NCBI GenBank assembly: GCA_964457755.1 | Contig: CAYWGC010000006.1 | Span: forward strand, 1 to 64,000 | From: Tharpella sp964457755 | GTDB lineage: Bacteria > Desulfobacterota > Anaeroferrophillalia > Anaeroferrophillales > Tharpellaceae | Direction: 5' to 3' | Length of the DNA: 64,000 nt | Part shown: positions 26,557 to 34,840 of the stretch, piece by piece | How the letters are laid out: the number at the start of each line of letters is the position of its first letter | Numbering within the stretch: the stretch's first letter is position 1 | The notes under the pieces: model-generated | Database searches by the model: none | The model's input: only the letters and a program-made list of their open reading frames with translations | Told to the model about the DNA's origin: nothing | Translations under genes and position numbers: made by a program

Positions 26557-27597
26557 ATGTTTTTTAATAAGTTGACTATTGTTGCGTTGTTTTTTTTCGG
26601 ACTCTTGCTGTTTGCATCCGGGGTTATGGCGGCCGATAATTTTGTGGTGCGGCCTGATGCCGGTAGGGAAATCTCGGCGCCAAGCTCGAATAAGGGAGAA
26701 ATCTCAAAAACTCCTGAAAAAGAAAGTGGTCGGCGCTGGATTATGGCGGTTGGTATCTGTAAATTTGCCGATACCCGGATCTCCCAATTAACCTATTGTG
26801 TTGATGATGCCCGCAGTATTTCGAGCTATTTTAAAGGGGATGGGGTGTCAACTGAACAGATTGTTCTGTTGGTTGATGAGGATGCCCGAAAGGAGTTGGT
26901 TCTCAGTTCTTTGCAGCGTATCAGTGAAGAGATCGCAAGCGATGATACTCTCTTCTTTTTCTATTCGAGTCATGGAGCCGGTGACAACGCTGGTAAAACC
27001 TACTTTATCACTTTTGATACTGTGATTGATGATCTTGCCGCCACGGCTCTGCCGATGCAGGAGCTCAAAAGTGCGGTGCAGAAGATCAAATGCCGTGACA
27101 TTGTTATGATGATTGATACCTGTCATAGCGGTGGAGCTAAGTCGTTGGGGCGTCAGGATGAGAAAGCCTTCGATAAATTGGTGCGGACGGCTGATCGGGG
27201 AACCCGGGTCGCTATCTTGACATCATCAAGAACCCATGAGACCTCAATCGAATCTGATGAGTGGAAACACGGTGCTTTTACCTATTTTATGCTTGAAGGT
27301 CTCTCCGGGGCTTCCGACAACTTTCCTCGAGATGGCAAAGTCAGTGTCACTGAACTCTTTGATTATGTGATGGTGGCTGTACCCCGGGCGACCGATCGCG
27401 CCCAGCACCCTTCCGGCAAATTCAGCTATAACTGGCCCGGTAAAAAGGGGCAGGCCGTAAAAGTTGGAGAGATCAGCGCCAACAAATCAGGAACTTCCGG
27501 GACGGGATGGCAGGGGAACAACCCTTTGGCGTCAGATAGTAAAGGGCAGATGGGAAGCGCCGGAGAAAAGTGGCAAAATGTTATTGATGGCCGTTGA
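26557..27597 (+). CDS. Exported caspase-like protease (peptidase family C14)
   Basis: A 346-residue protein with a signal peptide (hydrophobic about 7-20, cut near GVMA-AD) and a caspase/metacaspase p20-like domain (about 58-290). The His-Cys dyad is H139 (YSSHGAGD) and C189 (MIDTCHSGG). After the catalytic domain comes a Gly/Ser/Asn-rich linker and a C-terminal EKWQNVIDGR, the motif shared with the C25 and S8 proteases beside it. Most bacterial caspase-like proteins are cytosolic; export to the envelope or medium is notable. ATG 26557 follows AGGAG; the upstream TTG (26515) would add residues before the signal peptide. It is divergent from the C25 operon and convergent with the S8 gene. Confidence 0.88.
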   Translation: MFFNKLTIVALFFFGLLLFASGVMAADNFVVRPDAGREISAPSSNKGEISKTPEKESGRRWIMAVGICKFADTRISQLTYCVDDARSISSYFKGDGVSTEQIVLLVDEDARKELVLSSLQRISEEIASDDTLFFFYSSHGAGDNAGKTYFITFDTVIDDLAATALPMQELKSAVQKIKCRDIVMMIDTCHSGGAKSLGRQDEKAFDKLVRTADRGTRVAILTSSRTHETSIESDEWKHGAFTYFMLEGLSGASDNFPRDGKVSVTELFDYVMVAVPRATDRAQHPSGKFSYNWPGKKGQAVKVGEISANKSGTSGTGWQGNNPLASDSKGQMGSAGEKWQNVIDGR

Positions 27598-27621
27598 TCT
27601 GTTTTTTGCGGGATCAAAAAT

Positions 27622-30105
27622 CTATTCAACCACGCTCTGCCACTTACCCGGCGGGGCTGGCGGGGAATATTGGTTGCGACCGTTGTTCTGCTCAGGATTG
27701 TCAAAGGCATCATATTGGTTGATATTGTTGCCGGCTGGTTTTTGATAACTATTGACGGTGTCTTTTGCCTGGGCCATCTGCACGGCTTTATAGGCGTTAA
27801 CCCGCCCGGCTCCGGTCTTGTCATCATAACCCGGAATATCGATATCATCGGCGCTCTTTATTAAAATATTTTTCACCTGAGCTGGGCTCAGGTGCGGGTT
27901 TTTCGAAAGCATCCGGGCGACCACCCCGGCAACTTTGGGGCATGATGAAGAGGTGCCGCCGAAATCGTGACAATAGTCGGCATCGACTCCACTACTGCCA
28001 TCATTGTAACCGAGTTTACCCAAACGATCTGTCGTATAACTCCAGGGGCCCGGGGCACAGATGTCAGGCCCGGGACCAATATAACTGGAACCCCAGGAAA
28101 ATTGACCATCACTGCTGGCCGCCGCTTTATGTTCATCGCTGGGGCTGCTGGCACCGACGCAGATTACGTCACTGGTTTCCGTCATCTTGCCGGGAAAGGC
28201 GACATCATAGGTGAAAGGGGGGCGGTCGGGTCCATTACCGGCCGCAAACAGAACAACGACTCCGGCCGCCAAAGCATCTTTTACGGCCGCCTCAATTTCC
28301 CGAGATGGGGGTTGCACCCAGCCCCATGAGTTGTTAATTATTTTTGCGCCCTTGCAGACGGCTAAACGGATCGCCTGGGCCCTCTCCAGAAAAGTGTTGC
28401 CGCCGTTGATCGGCATTATTCTGATGTTGGGTGCGATTCCGGCAACCCCGATATTATTATTACCAATGGCGCCGACATTACCGGCGACACTGGTACCATG
28501 ATTACTTTTTTCGGTTGGCGGCCCGCCGCCGGCAGAGCCGTCCGGTCGATAGCCTGCGGTCAGATTGAGATCTGGATGGTTGAGCTCAACCCCATCATCA
28601 ATGACGGCGACGATCAGATCTGGATCGACTTTAACCAGATCCCAGGCCTTTCCGACATCCATATCATTATTCTGATTGCCAATTCCGGCTACCTGCCCCC
28701 GATTAAGCAGCTCATATTGTTCTATGCAGTAGGGATCGTTTCCCAGAGAGGAGCTCTCTGGGCGGGTCTTACGTCCCAAGATGCGGATATTGTCAAGATA
28801 GCAGCCCTCTTTCGGGTTCTGACCGTCGCTAAGGTAGAGAAAACAGATGCGCACACTCTGCTTGTGGTAGATTGGTGGAATCTTGAAGAGGCATTTGCGC
28901 CAACCTTTTTTGGCCGTCGGATCGCTGGTGCAATCGCCTTCGGAATGGATTACGGCAAGGAGTTTTTCGCTGCTGCTTTTACCGTCGGTAATACCAATAA
29001 CCGGCAGATCCCGGGGTTCGGGTTTGCCCTGGCTATTGATAGCTATCTCATTTTTACTGTAAAACCAGAGTTCAATATAGATCTCAGAAAAGCTTTCCAG
29101 ATCAAATGCCGGACTATAAAGATAGCCCGCCATATTTAGCGGTGCCGGTCCTGGAGCTCTGACCGCATCGGGTCCATAGGCGGCACAATAAAGGGAATGG
29201 CGGCCCGCAAAAGTGCGGTAATCAGTTGGCCCCCAGGCAGCTTTGGTTTTGCCGGAACCATTATTAAGTTTCCAACCGTTCGGAGGATAATTTTCGGCTT
29301 CTGCATCAAGGCCTACAATTAATTGCCACCCATTCTCATGGAGTTGATTGTCGGGAGGTTCCTGAGAGTTGGAAAGTAGGTGGTTTAGAGGTTTTGCCGT
29401 TTCAGGGCTGAGTAGATTGAGCTCTTCGGGGCGGGTCGCGATCTTTATTCCGTTAACCAGCGACCGATTGTCGTGTTCATCCAGCATGACCAGAAGATGA
29501 TTGGGTTCTGCAAAACTCACCCCGGAAATCTTGACAAGTTCGCGGCAGACCTCATAACAGCGCCCATCACCGGGCTGGTTGATGGTTATAAGCGCTCTTT
29601 TGCTACTCAACTTCTCTACATTAATGATTCCCTGGCTTTTGCTGGTCGCTGTTGGAAAATTCCACTGTGGGTCGTCTGCGGTGGTGTCATCGAAACCAAC
29701 AATAATCTCGGCTGAAGGGATCAAAAGGGCCTGGCCCTGTTCGAAAACCGGCTGGGTTATGATATCTTCAGCGGAAAAATTTTTCTCTATTAAAGATTTA
29801 AGCGATTTATCGTGCTGGCCGGTTGTTGTTTGAATCTGACGATAGAGTTTAAGGCCCTTATCCCTTAAGACCGGGTTCTGGCTTAAAGGGTCAAGAACCA
29901 CACTGATTTGCTTGAGATCTTTTTGCTTAAGGCCTTTTTTATTTTTGCTGTTGTCAATAATAAGCAGGTGAGGGCTTGAGTGTAAAATAACTATTTTGTC
30001 AGCATAATCGTATTGGTAATCGGCCGCGTTGAGCAGAGGAGGGAGAAGAGTAAGATAGAGTATGAAAATCGAGATAGCAAAAACCTTATGCTTTGATTTC
30101 ATCAT
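27622..30105 (-). CDS. Secreted subtilisin-like serine protease (peptidase family S8)
   Basis: An 827-residue exported protease. A signal peptide (1-27) is followed by a prodomain-like region (about 125-210) and an inserted beta-sandwich-like domain (about 258-445) placed before the catalytic domain. The S8 domain (about 480-775) has the Asp/His/Ser triad in VAVIDDGVELNHPD (D503), NHGTSVAG (H536) and GGTSSSCPKVAG (S719). The tail is Asn/Pro-rich and ends GKWQSVVE, matching the C-terminal motif of the C25 and caspase-like neighbours. Its 3' end lies 24 bp from the caspase gene end. ATG 30105, or the next ATG at 30102, follows AGGAGGG. Confidence 0.88.
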   Translation of the reverse strand: MMKSKHKVFAISIFILYLTLLPPLLNAADYQYDYADKIVILHSSPHLLIIDNSKNKKGLKQKDLKQISVVLDPLSQNPVLRDKGLKLYRQIQTTTGQHDKSLKSLIEKNFSAEDIITQPVFEQGQALLIPSAEIIVGFDDTTADDPQWNFPTATSKSQGIINVEKLSSKRALITINQPGDGRCYEVCRELVKISGVSFAEPNHLLVMLDEHDNRSLVNGIKIATRPEELNLLSPETAKPLNHLLSNSQEPPDNQLHENGWQLIVGLDAEAENYPPNGWKLNNGSGKTKAAWGPTDYRTFAGRHSLYCAAYGPDAVRAPGPAPLNMAGYLYSPAFDLESFSEIYIELWFYSKNEIAINSQGKPEPRDLPVIGITDGKSSSEKLLAVIHSEGDCTSDPTAKKGWRKCLFKIPPIYHKQSVRICFLYLSDGQNPKEGCYLDNIRILGRKTRPESSSLGNDPYCIEQYELLNRGQVAGIGNQNNDMDVGKAWDLVKVDPDLIVAVIDDGVELNHPDLNLTAGYRPDGSAGGGPPTEKSNHGTSVAGNVGAIGNNNIGVAGIAPNIRIMPINGGNTFLERAQAIRLAVCKGAKIINNSWGWVQPPSREIEAAVKDALAAGVVVLFAAGNGPDRPPFTYDVAFPGKMTETSDVICVGASSPSDEHKAAASSDGQFSWGSSYIGPGPDICAPGPWSYTTDRLGKLGYNDGSSGVDADYCHDFGGTSSSCPKVAGVVARMLSKNPHLSPAQVKNILIKSADDIDIPGYDDKTGAGRVNAYKAVQMAQAKDTVNSYQKPAGNNINQYDAFDNPEQNNGRNQYSPPAPPGKWQSVVE

Positions 30106-30407
30106 TTATCCCTCCTGCTGAATTAATAATCTTAGTGGGGAAGTTTATGTTATACCACAGAAACCAACCTAGCAAAAAGTAACTTATTTTTCAAGAAAGA
30201 TGCTTTGCTTGTTTTAGAGTTGTCAGGCGGAGCGACAGAGTCGATTTTACTTGACTATTTATAGCATAAGGTGTTACCTCCGCCCGCGCTATTTAGACGA
30301 TATCTATAAATTATTGTTTTTCTCAGCTGGGGACAGGTCAAAAAGATCTGTCCCCAGCTTTTTTTCTGGAACTTTTACGTTAAAGTCCTGCTTGTCGAGA
30401 CTTAAGG
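30106..30407. other. Divergent intergenic region between S8 protease and typA
   Basis: These 302 bases hold no gene. They should contain the outward-facing promoters of the S8 protease and typA. A strong hairpin lies at 30325-30365. Confidence 0.5.
30325..30365 (+). terminator. Strong hairpin with T-run upstream of typA
   Basis: AGCTGGGGACAG (30325-30336) pairs perfectly with 30348-30359, followed by a T-run, so it has terminator form on the plus strand. No plus-strand gene ends here, since both neighbours are transcribed outward. It may be a typA leader attenuator or a REP-like unit: its GGGGACAG/CTGTCCCC arms match those of the element at 173-252. Confidence 0.55.
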
Positions 30408-30416
30408 TTGACGATT

Positions 30417-32255
30417 TTGAACGCTAAAAAAAATTTAAGAAATATCGCAATTATTGCTCATGTCGATCACGGTAAAACAACTTTGGTTGATTGTCTCCTG
30501 CAGCAGTCTGGTACTTTGGGCCGGCGCGATACCGGTAAAGAGCGGATTATGGACTCCAATGATCAGGAGCGCGAGCGCGGCATCACGATTCTCGCCAAGA
30601 GTACGGCCATCAAATGGAATGAGTGCCATATCAACATTGTCGATACTCCGGGCCATGCCGATTTTGGTGGTGAGGTTGAGCGTATTCTTTCGATGGTTGA
30701 TTCGGTCCTGCTTTTAGTCGATGCGGTTGAAGGTCCCATGCCGCAAACCCGTTTTGTGACGCAAAAGGCTTTTAAAGCAGGGCTTAATCCGATTGTGGTT
30801 ATCAATAAAATTGATCGACCTGAGGCCCGGCCCGATTGGGTTGTCGATCAGGTCTTTGACCTTTTTGGCCGCCTTGGTGCCAGTGATGCACAGCTCGATT
30901 TTCCCGTTGTTTATACTTCAGCGGTGGACGGGGTGGCAGGTTTGGAGATGGACTCTATCAGTAAAGATATGACGCCTTTGTTAGAGGTCATTGTGGGCAA
31001 GGTGAAGCCGCCTCAAGTCGACCCTGAGGGTCCTTTTCAGATGCAGATCTGCGCCCTCGATTACAACAACTATGTTGGCGTTATCGGCCTTGGTCGGGTG
31101 CAACGGGGCCGGGTACGGCCGCAGATGCCGGTGGTTGTGATCGATCGTGAAGGTAAGCAACGGGGTGGTAAAATTCTTTCGGTTATGGGGAATTTGGGGG
31201 TAGAGCGCAGTGAGATCGCGGAAGCTGAAGCCGGTGACGTAGTTAGCGTCAGCGGGGTTGATGGTTTAAAGATCTCCGATACGCTATGTGCGCCCGACGT
31301 TCCCGAAGCTTTGCCCCCTTTAATGGTTGACGAACCCACCGTCAGTATGACCTTTCAAGTCAACGATTCGCCTTTTGCCGGTCTCGACGGAAGGTATGTG
31401 ACCAGTCGCAATCTCAAAGATCGTTTAGAGAAAGAACTTATCCACGATGTTGCTTTGCGGGTTGATCCGGGTAGTAGTCCGGATCGTTTTGTGGTCTCCG
31501 GGCGCGGGGAGTTGCATCTTTCGGTTTTGATTGAAAAGATGCGGCGCGAAGGTTTCGAGATGGGGGTTTCCCGGCCCGAGGTCATTATAAAAGAGATCGA
31601 TGGCGTCAAGCAGGAGCCTTTTGAGATCCTGGTGATCGATTGCGAGGAGCAGCATCAGGGCGGCGTCATGGAGGTTTTGGGTGAGCGTAAGGCTGAGTTG
31701 ACAAACCTGCGGCCTGACGGAAAAGGCCGGGTGCGGCTCGATTTTAATGTCCCTTCACGGAGCTTGATCGGTTTTCGCTCACTCTTTATGACACTGACTT
31801 CCGGGAGTGGGATCATGAACCATATCTTCGATCATTACGCACCTAAACTGGCTGGAGAGTTCGGGATAAGACAGAACGGCGTCCTGGTTTCGATGCTACC
31901 CGGCAAGGTTCTCGGTTTTGCGCTTTTTAATCTGCAGGAGCGTGGTCGTCTTCTGATCGGCCCCAATCTTAATATTTACGAAGGCCAAATCATCGGCATT
32001 CATGCCCGCGGCAATGACTTGGCGGTTAACCCGACTAAAGGGAAACAGCTCACCAATATGCGGGCTTCCGGTACAGATGAGAATATCGTTTTGACCCCGC
32101 CGATTATTTTTTCGCTTGAACAATCCTTAGAGTTTGTCGACGATGACGAACTCGTCGAGGTGACCCCCAACTTTATCCGTCTGCGCAAAAGATTGCTCAA
32201 AGAGGTCGATCGTAAACGCGCCGATCGCAGTAAAAAGGTGGTTGTTGAAAAATAA
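30417..32255 (+). CDS. typA: Translational GTPase TypA/BipA
   Basis: A ribosome-binding translational GTPase of about 612 residues, involved in ribosome assembly and stress adaptation. G1 is AHVDHGKTT near the N terminus, G3 is DTPGHADFGGEV, and G4 is NKIDRPEARP. Domain II, domain III and the BipA-specific C-terminal domain (with GSGIMNHIFDHY and the ending GTDENIVLTPP) are complete. The start is a TTG; TTG 30417 has AAGG about 10 nt upstream and gives a family-like N terminus, while TTG 30408 is too close to it. The gene is monocistronic, convergent with tex. Confidence 0.95.
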   Translation: MNAKKNLRNIAIIAHVDHGKTTLVDCLLQQSGTLGRRDTGKERIMDSNDQERERGITILAKSTAIKWNECHINIVDTPGHADFGGEVERILSMVDSVLLLVDAVEGPMPQTRFVTQKAFKAGLNPIVVINKIDRPEARPDWVVDQVFDLFGRLGASDAQLDFPVVYTSAVDGVAGLEMDSISKDMTPLLEVIVGKVKPPQVDPEGPFQMQICALDYNNYVGVIGLGRVQRGRVRPQMPVVVIDREGKQRGGKILSVMGNLGVERSEIAEAEAGDVVSVSGVDGLKISDTLCAPDVPEALPPLMVDEPTVSMTFQVNDSPFAGLDGRYVTSRNLKDRLEKELIHDVALRVDPGSSPDRFVVSGRGELHLSVLIEKMRREGFEMGVSRPEVIIKEIDGVKQEPFEILVIDCEEQHQGGVMEVLGERKAELTNLRPDGKGRVRLDFNVPSRSLIGFRSLFMTLTSGSGIMNHIFDHYAPKLAGEFGIRQNGVLVSMLPGKVLGFALFNLQERGRLLIGPNLNIYEGQIIGIHARGNDLAVNPTKGKQLTNMRASGTDENIVLTPPIIFSLEQSLEFVDDDELVEVTPNFIRLRKRLLKEVDRKRADRSKKVVVEK

Positions 32256-32290
32256 TCCCGCCTGATTTGAGTTTGCGTGGTTGTCCCCTT

Positions 32291-34423
32291 TTATGTCGTC
32301 TTCATTGAAAGGGCAATGCGCTGGCGTTCCAGATCGAGATTGAGGACGCTCACGCTTACGGCCTGGCCAAGTTTGACCACCTCTGCCGGATCGCGGACGA
32401 AACGGTCGGCCAGCTGACTGATATGGACAAGGCCGTCCTGATGGACCCCGATATCGACGAAAGCGCCAAACTTGGTGATATTGGTGACCAGGCCGTTAAG
32501 GCGCATACCCTCTTTAAGATCCTCGACTTTATTAATCCCTTCCTGAAAACTGAACGCCTCAAACTCCTGCCGGGGGTCGCGCCCCGGACGGGCGAGTTCC
32601 GTCATGATGTCTTCAAGGGTCGGGCGTCCAATTTTATCCGAGAGATAATTTTCGATGACAATCTCTTGGCGTAATTTTTCGCTTGTCAATAACGCCTTAA
32701 GGGTGCCGCCGCAATCTTTGGCCATCTTTTCGACAAGAGCATAATTTTCGGGGTGAACGGCACTGGAATCAAGGGGGTTGGTAGCGTTTTGAATGCGTAA
32801 GAAACCGGCCGCTTGTTCGAAGGCTTTAGGTCCTAATCGGGGGACTTTAAGGAGTTCCCGGCGGGCCCCGAAAGAGCCATTTTCGCGGCGATACTTAACG
32901 ATGTTATGGGCCAGGGTTGGGTTTAAACCGGCAACGTAAGTCAGAAGTGCGGGGCTGGCGCTGTTAATCTCAACACCAACGCTGTTAACGCAGCTGCTGA
33001 CAACTTCAGCCAGCCGATTTTGCAAACGTTTCTGGTCTAAATCGTGTTGATATTGGCCGACACCGATCGCTTTGGCATCGATCTTGACAAGTTCAGAGAG
33101 GGGATCCTGCAGGCGCCGTCCGATCGAGATGGCACCGCGCACCGTGAGGTCTAAGTCTGGAAACTCCTCACGGGCGATCTCTGAAGCAGAATAGATTGAG
33201 GCCCCAGCTTCGTTGACCATGGCGACTGTTATGGTGGTCGCGAGCTTGAGCTCGCGGACAAAGCTTTCGGTTTCACGACCGGCCGTGCCGTTACCGATGG
33301 CAATCGCTTCAATCTTAAAGCGTTGGCAGAGTTCTCGCACCTTTTTTGCCGCCTCTTCACTTTGCTTTTGCGATGTGGTCGGGTAGATAACGCAGTGCTC
33401 CAAAAGTTGGCCCATGCTATCAAGGCAGACCAGCTTTGCCCCACTGCGAAAGCCCGGATCCAGGGCCAGAATCCGCTTTTGCCCCAAAGGTGGAGCCAGC
33501 AGCAGCTGTCGCAAGTTGACTGCAAAAACCTCGATCGCTTCACCCTCGGCCTGCTCCCGTAAAGTATGCCGGGTCTCATTTTCAAGGGCCGGGGCTAATA
33601 ATCTTTTGTAGGCATCGTCAAGGGCCATTTCCATCTGTTGTGCGCACGGGTTAGTTTTTTTGATGAAGCGCTGTTTAAGTAAGGCCAGGGCTTTTTCAGC
33701 GGGAGGGCGGATTTGGACCCGTAAAAGCTTGGCCTTTTCGCCTCTAAACAGGGCCAGGAGACGGTGCCCGGCAATTTTCTTACTCTTCTCCTGCCAGTCA
33801 AAATAGTCGCGAAATTTTGCCCCGTCCTTCTCTTTGCCCTTGATGACAACGGCCTTGATTTCTCCCTCGCGACTAAAGAGCTGACGCAAAGATCTGCGGA
33901 CTTCAAGATCTTCATTGATCTTTTCGGCGACAATATCCCGGGCACCGGCCAGGGCTGCATCACTGGTTGCAATCTCTTTAGCCGGGTTGATGAAAGGTTG
34001 GGCAGCGACGATTGGATTTGTTTCTGATTGTTGGAGCAGGATTTCAGCTAACCCTTGTAAACCCCTCTGTCGGGCGATTGCGGCACGGGTTTTTCGTTTG
34101 GGGCGGTAGGGTAGGTAGATATCCTCAAGTTCGGTCAGGCTGCCGGCTTTAAGTAATTTCTTTTCAAGCTCCGCACTTAAGAGGTTCTGTTCGGTTAAAG
34201 ATGTTGTAATAGATTGGCAGCGTTTTTCTAAATTTACCAACTGTTCAAGCCGGCTCTGGATCTTAGAGATTGCGACTTCATCAAGCAAGCCGCTGGCCTC
34301 TTTGCGATAACGGGCGATAAAGGGAACCGTGGCCCCATCCGCAAAAAGCTCGGCAACCGCTTTAACCTGTTGCTGTTTTATTTTAAGTTCGGTGGCGATG
34401 GTTTCAACGTGAGTAATCCGCAT
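32291..34423 (-). CDS. tex: Tex-family transcription accessory / RNA-binding S1 protein
   Basis: A 710-residue cytosolic nucleic-acid-binding protein. The order is an N-terminal Tex helical region (about 1-180), a YqgF-like RNase H fold (about 315-440, starting KRILALDPGFRSGAKL), helix-hairpin-helix units around 490-560 (GVEINSASPALLTYV), and a C-terminal S1 RNA-binding domain (about 640-705, GMRLNGLVTNITKFGAFVDI). Length and order match Tex/YhgF. It is thought to act on transcription and RNA. The ATG at 34423 lies inside the end of a small ORF, suggesting translational coupling. Confidence 0.94.
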   Translation of the reverse strand: MRITHVETIATELKIKQQQVKAVAELFADGATVPFIARYRKEASGLLDEVAISKIQSRLEQLVNLEKRCQSITTSLTEQNLLSAELEKKLLKAGSLTELEDIYLPYRPKRKTRAAIARQRGLQGLAEILLQQSETNPIVAAQPFINPAKEIATSDAALAGARDIVAEKINEDLEVRRSLRQLFSREGEIKAVVIKGKEKDGAKFRDYFDWQEKSKKIAGHRLLALFRGEKAKLLRVQIRPPAEKALALLKQRFIKKTNPCAQQMEMALDDAYKRLLAPALENETRHTLREQAEGEAIEVFAVNLRQLLLAPPLGQKRILALDPGFRSGAKLVCLDSMGQLLEHCVIYPTTSQKQSEEAAKKVRELCQRFKIEAIAIGNGTAGRETESFVRELKLATTITVAMVNEAGASIYSASEIAREEFPDLDLTVRGAISIGRRLQDPLSELVKIDAKAIGVGQYQHDLDQKRLQNRLAEVVSSCVNSVGVEINSASPALLTYVAGLNPTLAHNIVKYRRENGSFGARRELLKVPRLGPKAFEQAAGFLRIQNATNPLDSSAVHPENYALVEKMAKDCGGTLKALLTSEKLRQEIVIENYLSDKIGRPTLEDIMTELARPGRDPRQEFEAFSFQEGINKVEDLKEGMRLNGLVTNITKFGAFVDIGVHQDGLVHISQLADRFVRDPAEVVKLGQAVSVSVLNLDLERQRIALSMKTT

Positions 34424-34541
34424 CTCTATTAATCGTCCTTTTGTCGATATGGCTACCGGGTTGATACTCGTGGGTAGTCAGCTGCTGAAGTGCTTTACAG
34501 ATTGCCTCAGGCGACATTCCTTGAAACAGAACTTTATCCAT
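34404..34541 (-). CDS. Small hypothetical protein overlapping the tex start
   Basis: A 45-codon ORF beginning ATG 34541 and ending at 34404-34406, 20 nt inside tex in another frame. It starts MDKVLFQGMSPEAIC and ends RDADYSR. A weak GAGAG lies upstream. No domain is recognised. The overlap with the tex start could couple translation, so it may be a real small gene or a leader peptide. Chance is not excluded at this length. Confidence 0.33.
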   Translation of the reverse strand: MDKVLFQGMSPEAICKALQQLTTHEYQPGSHIDKRTINRDADYSR

Positions 34542-34840
34542 TTTGCTCTCTTTTCTAAATCCAGTTTATTTGCCTGAACAAGCATGACTTTCCTGCTCGT
34601 GTTCACACTATTTCATAAAAGAATGGCAATAGCAAGGGTTGTTGAATTCACTTTCACAACATTTATGTTTTGTTGTTGGTGGGGATGTTGAAGAAAATTG
34701 CACTACTGTCCGGTAGAAGTATTGCTATAAGTGTTCTTATCCGTTGTCGACTAAATTTTATCTTGACTAAATTTATTCATTCATATAAATTTAGTCGTAT
34801 GATTAAATTTAACCTTTATCAGTGACTCCGACACCAGGAC
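34542..34840. other. Divergent intergenic region between the tex unit and the RND regulator
   Basis: About 300 non-coding, A/T-rich bases. The right half carries an inverted repeat and extra half-sites related to GACTAAATTTA, which are described separately. The left part should hold the promoter of the small ORF and tex. Confidence 0.5.
34765..34796. promoter_or_regulatory. Probable operator of the adjacent TetR regulator
   Basis: Perfect 11-bp arms GACTAAATTTA (34765-34775) and TAAATTTAGTC (34786-34796) with a 10-nt spacer. Further half-sites GACTAAATTTT (34749-34759) and GATTAAATTTA (34802-34812) flank it. It lies 45 nt before the TetR start, in the position expected for autoregulation and control of the efflux operon. 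Confidence 0.65.

Noticed and set aside
28498..29139. 213-codon plus-strand ORF inside the S8 protease gene
   Set aside because: Antisense shadow of a well-supported protease; codon pattern follows the minus-strand gene.
34404..34423. Frameshift joining the 45-codon ORF to tex
   Set aside because: Tex begins with a normal family N terminus at its own ATG, so no extension is needed.
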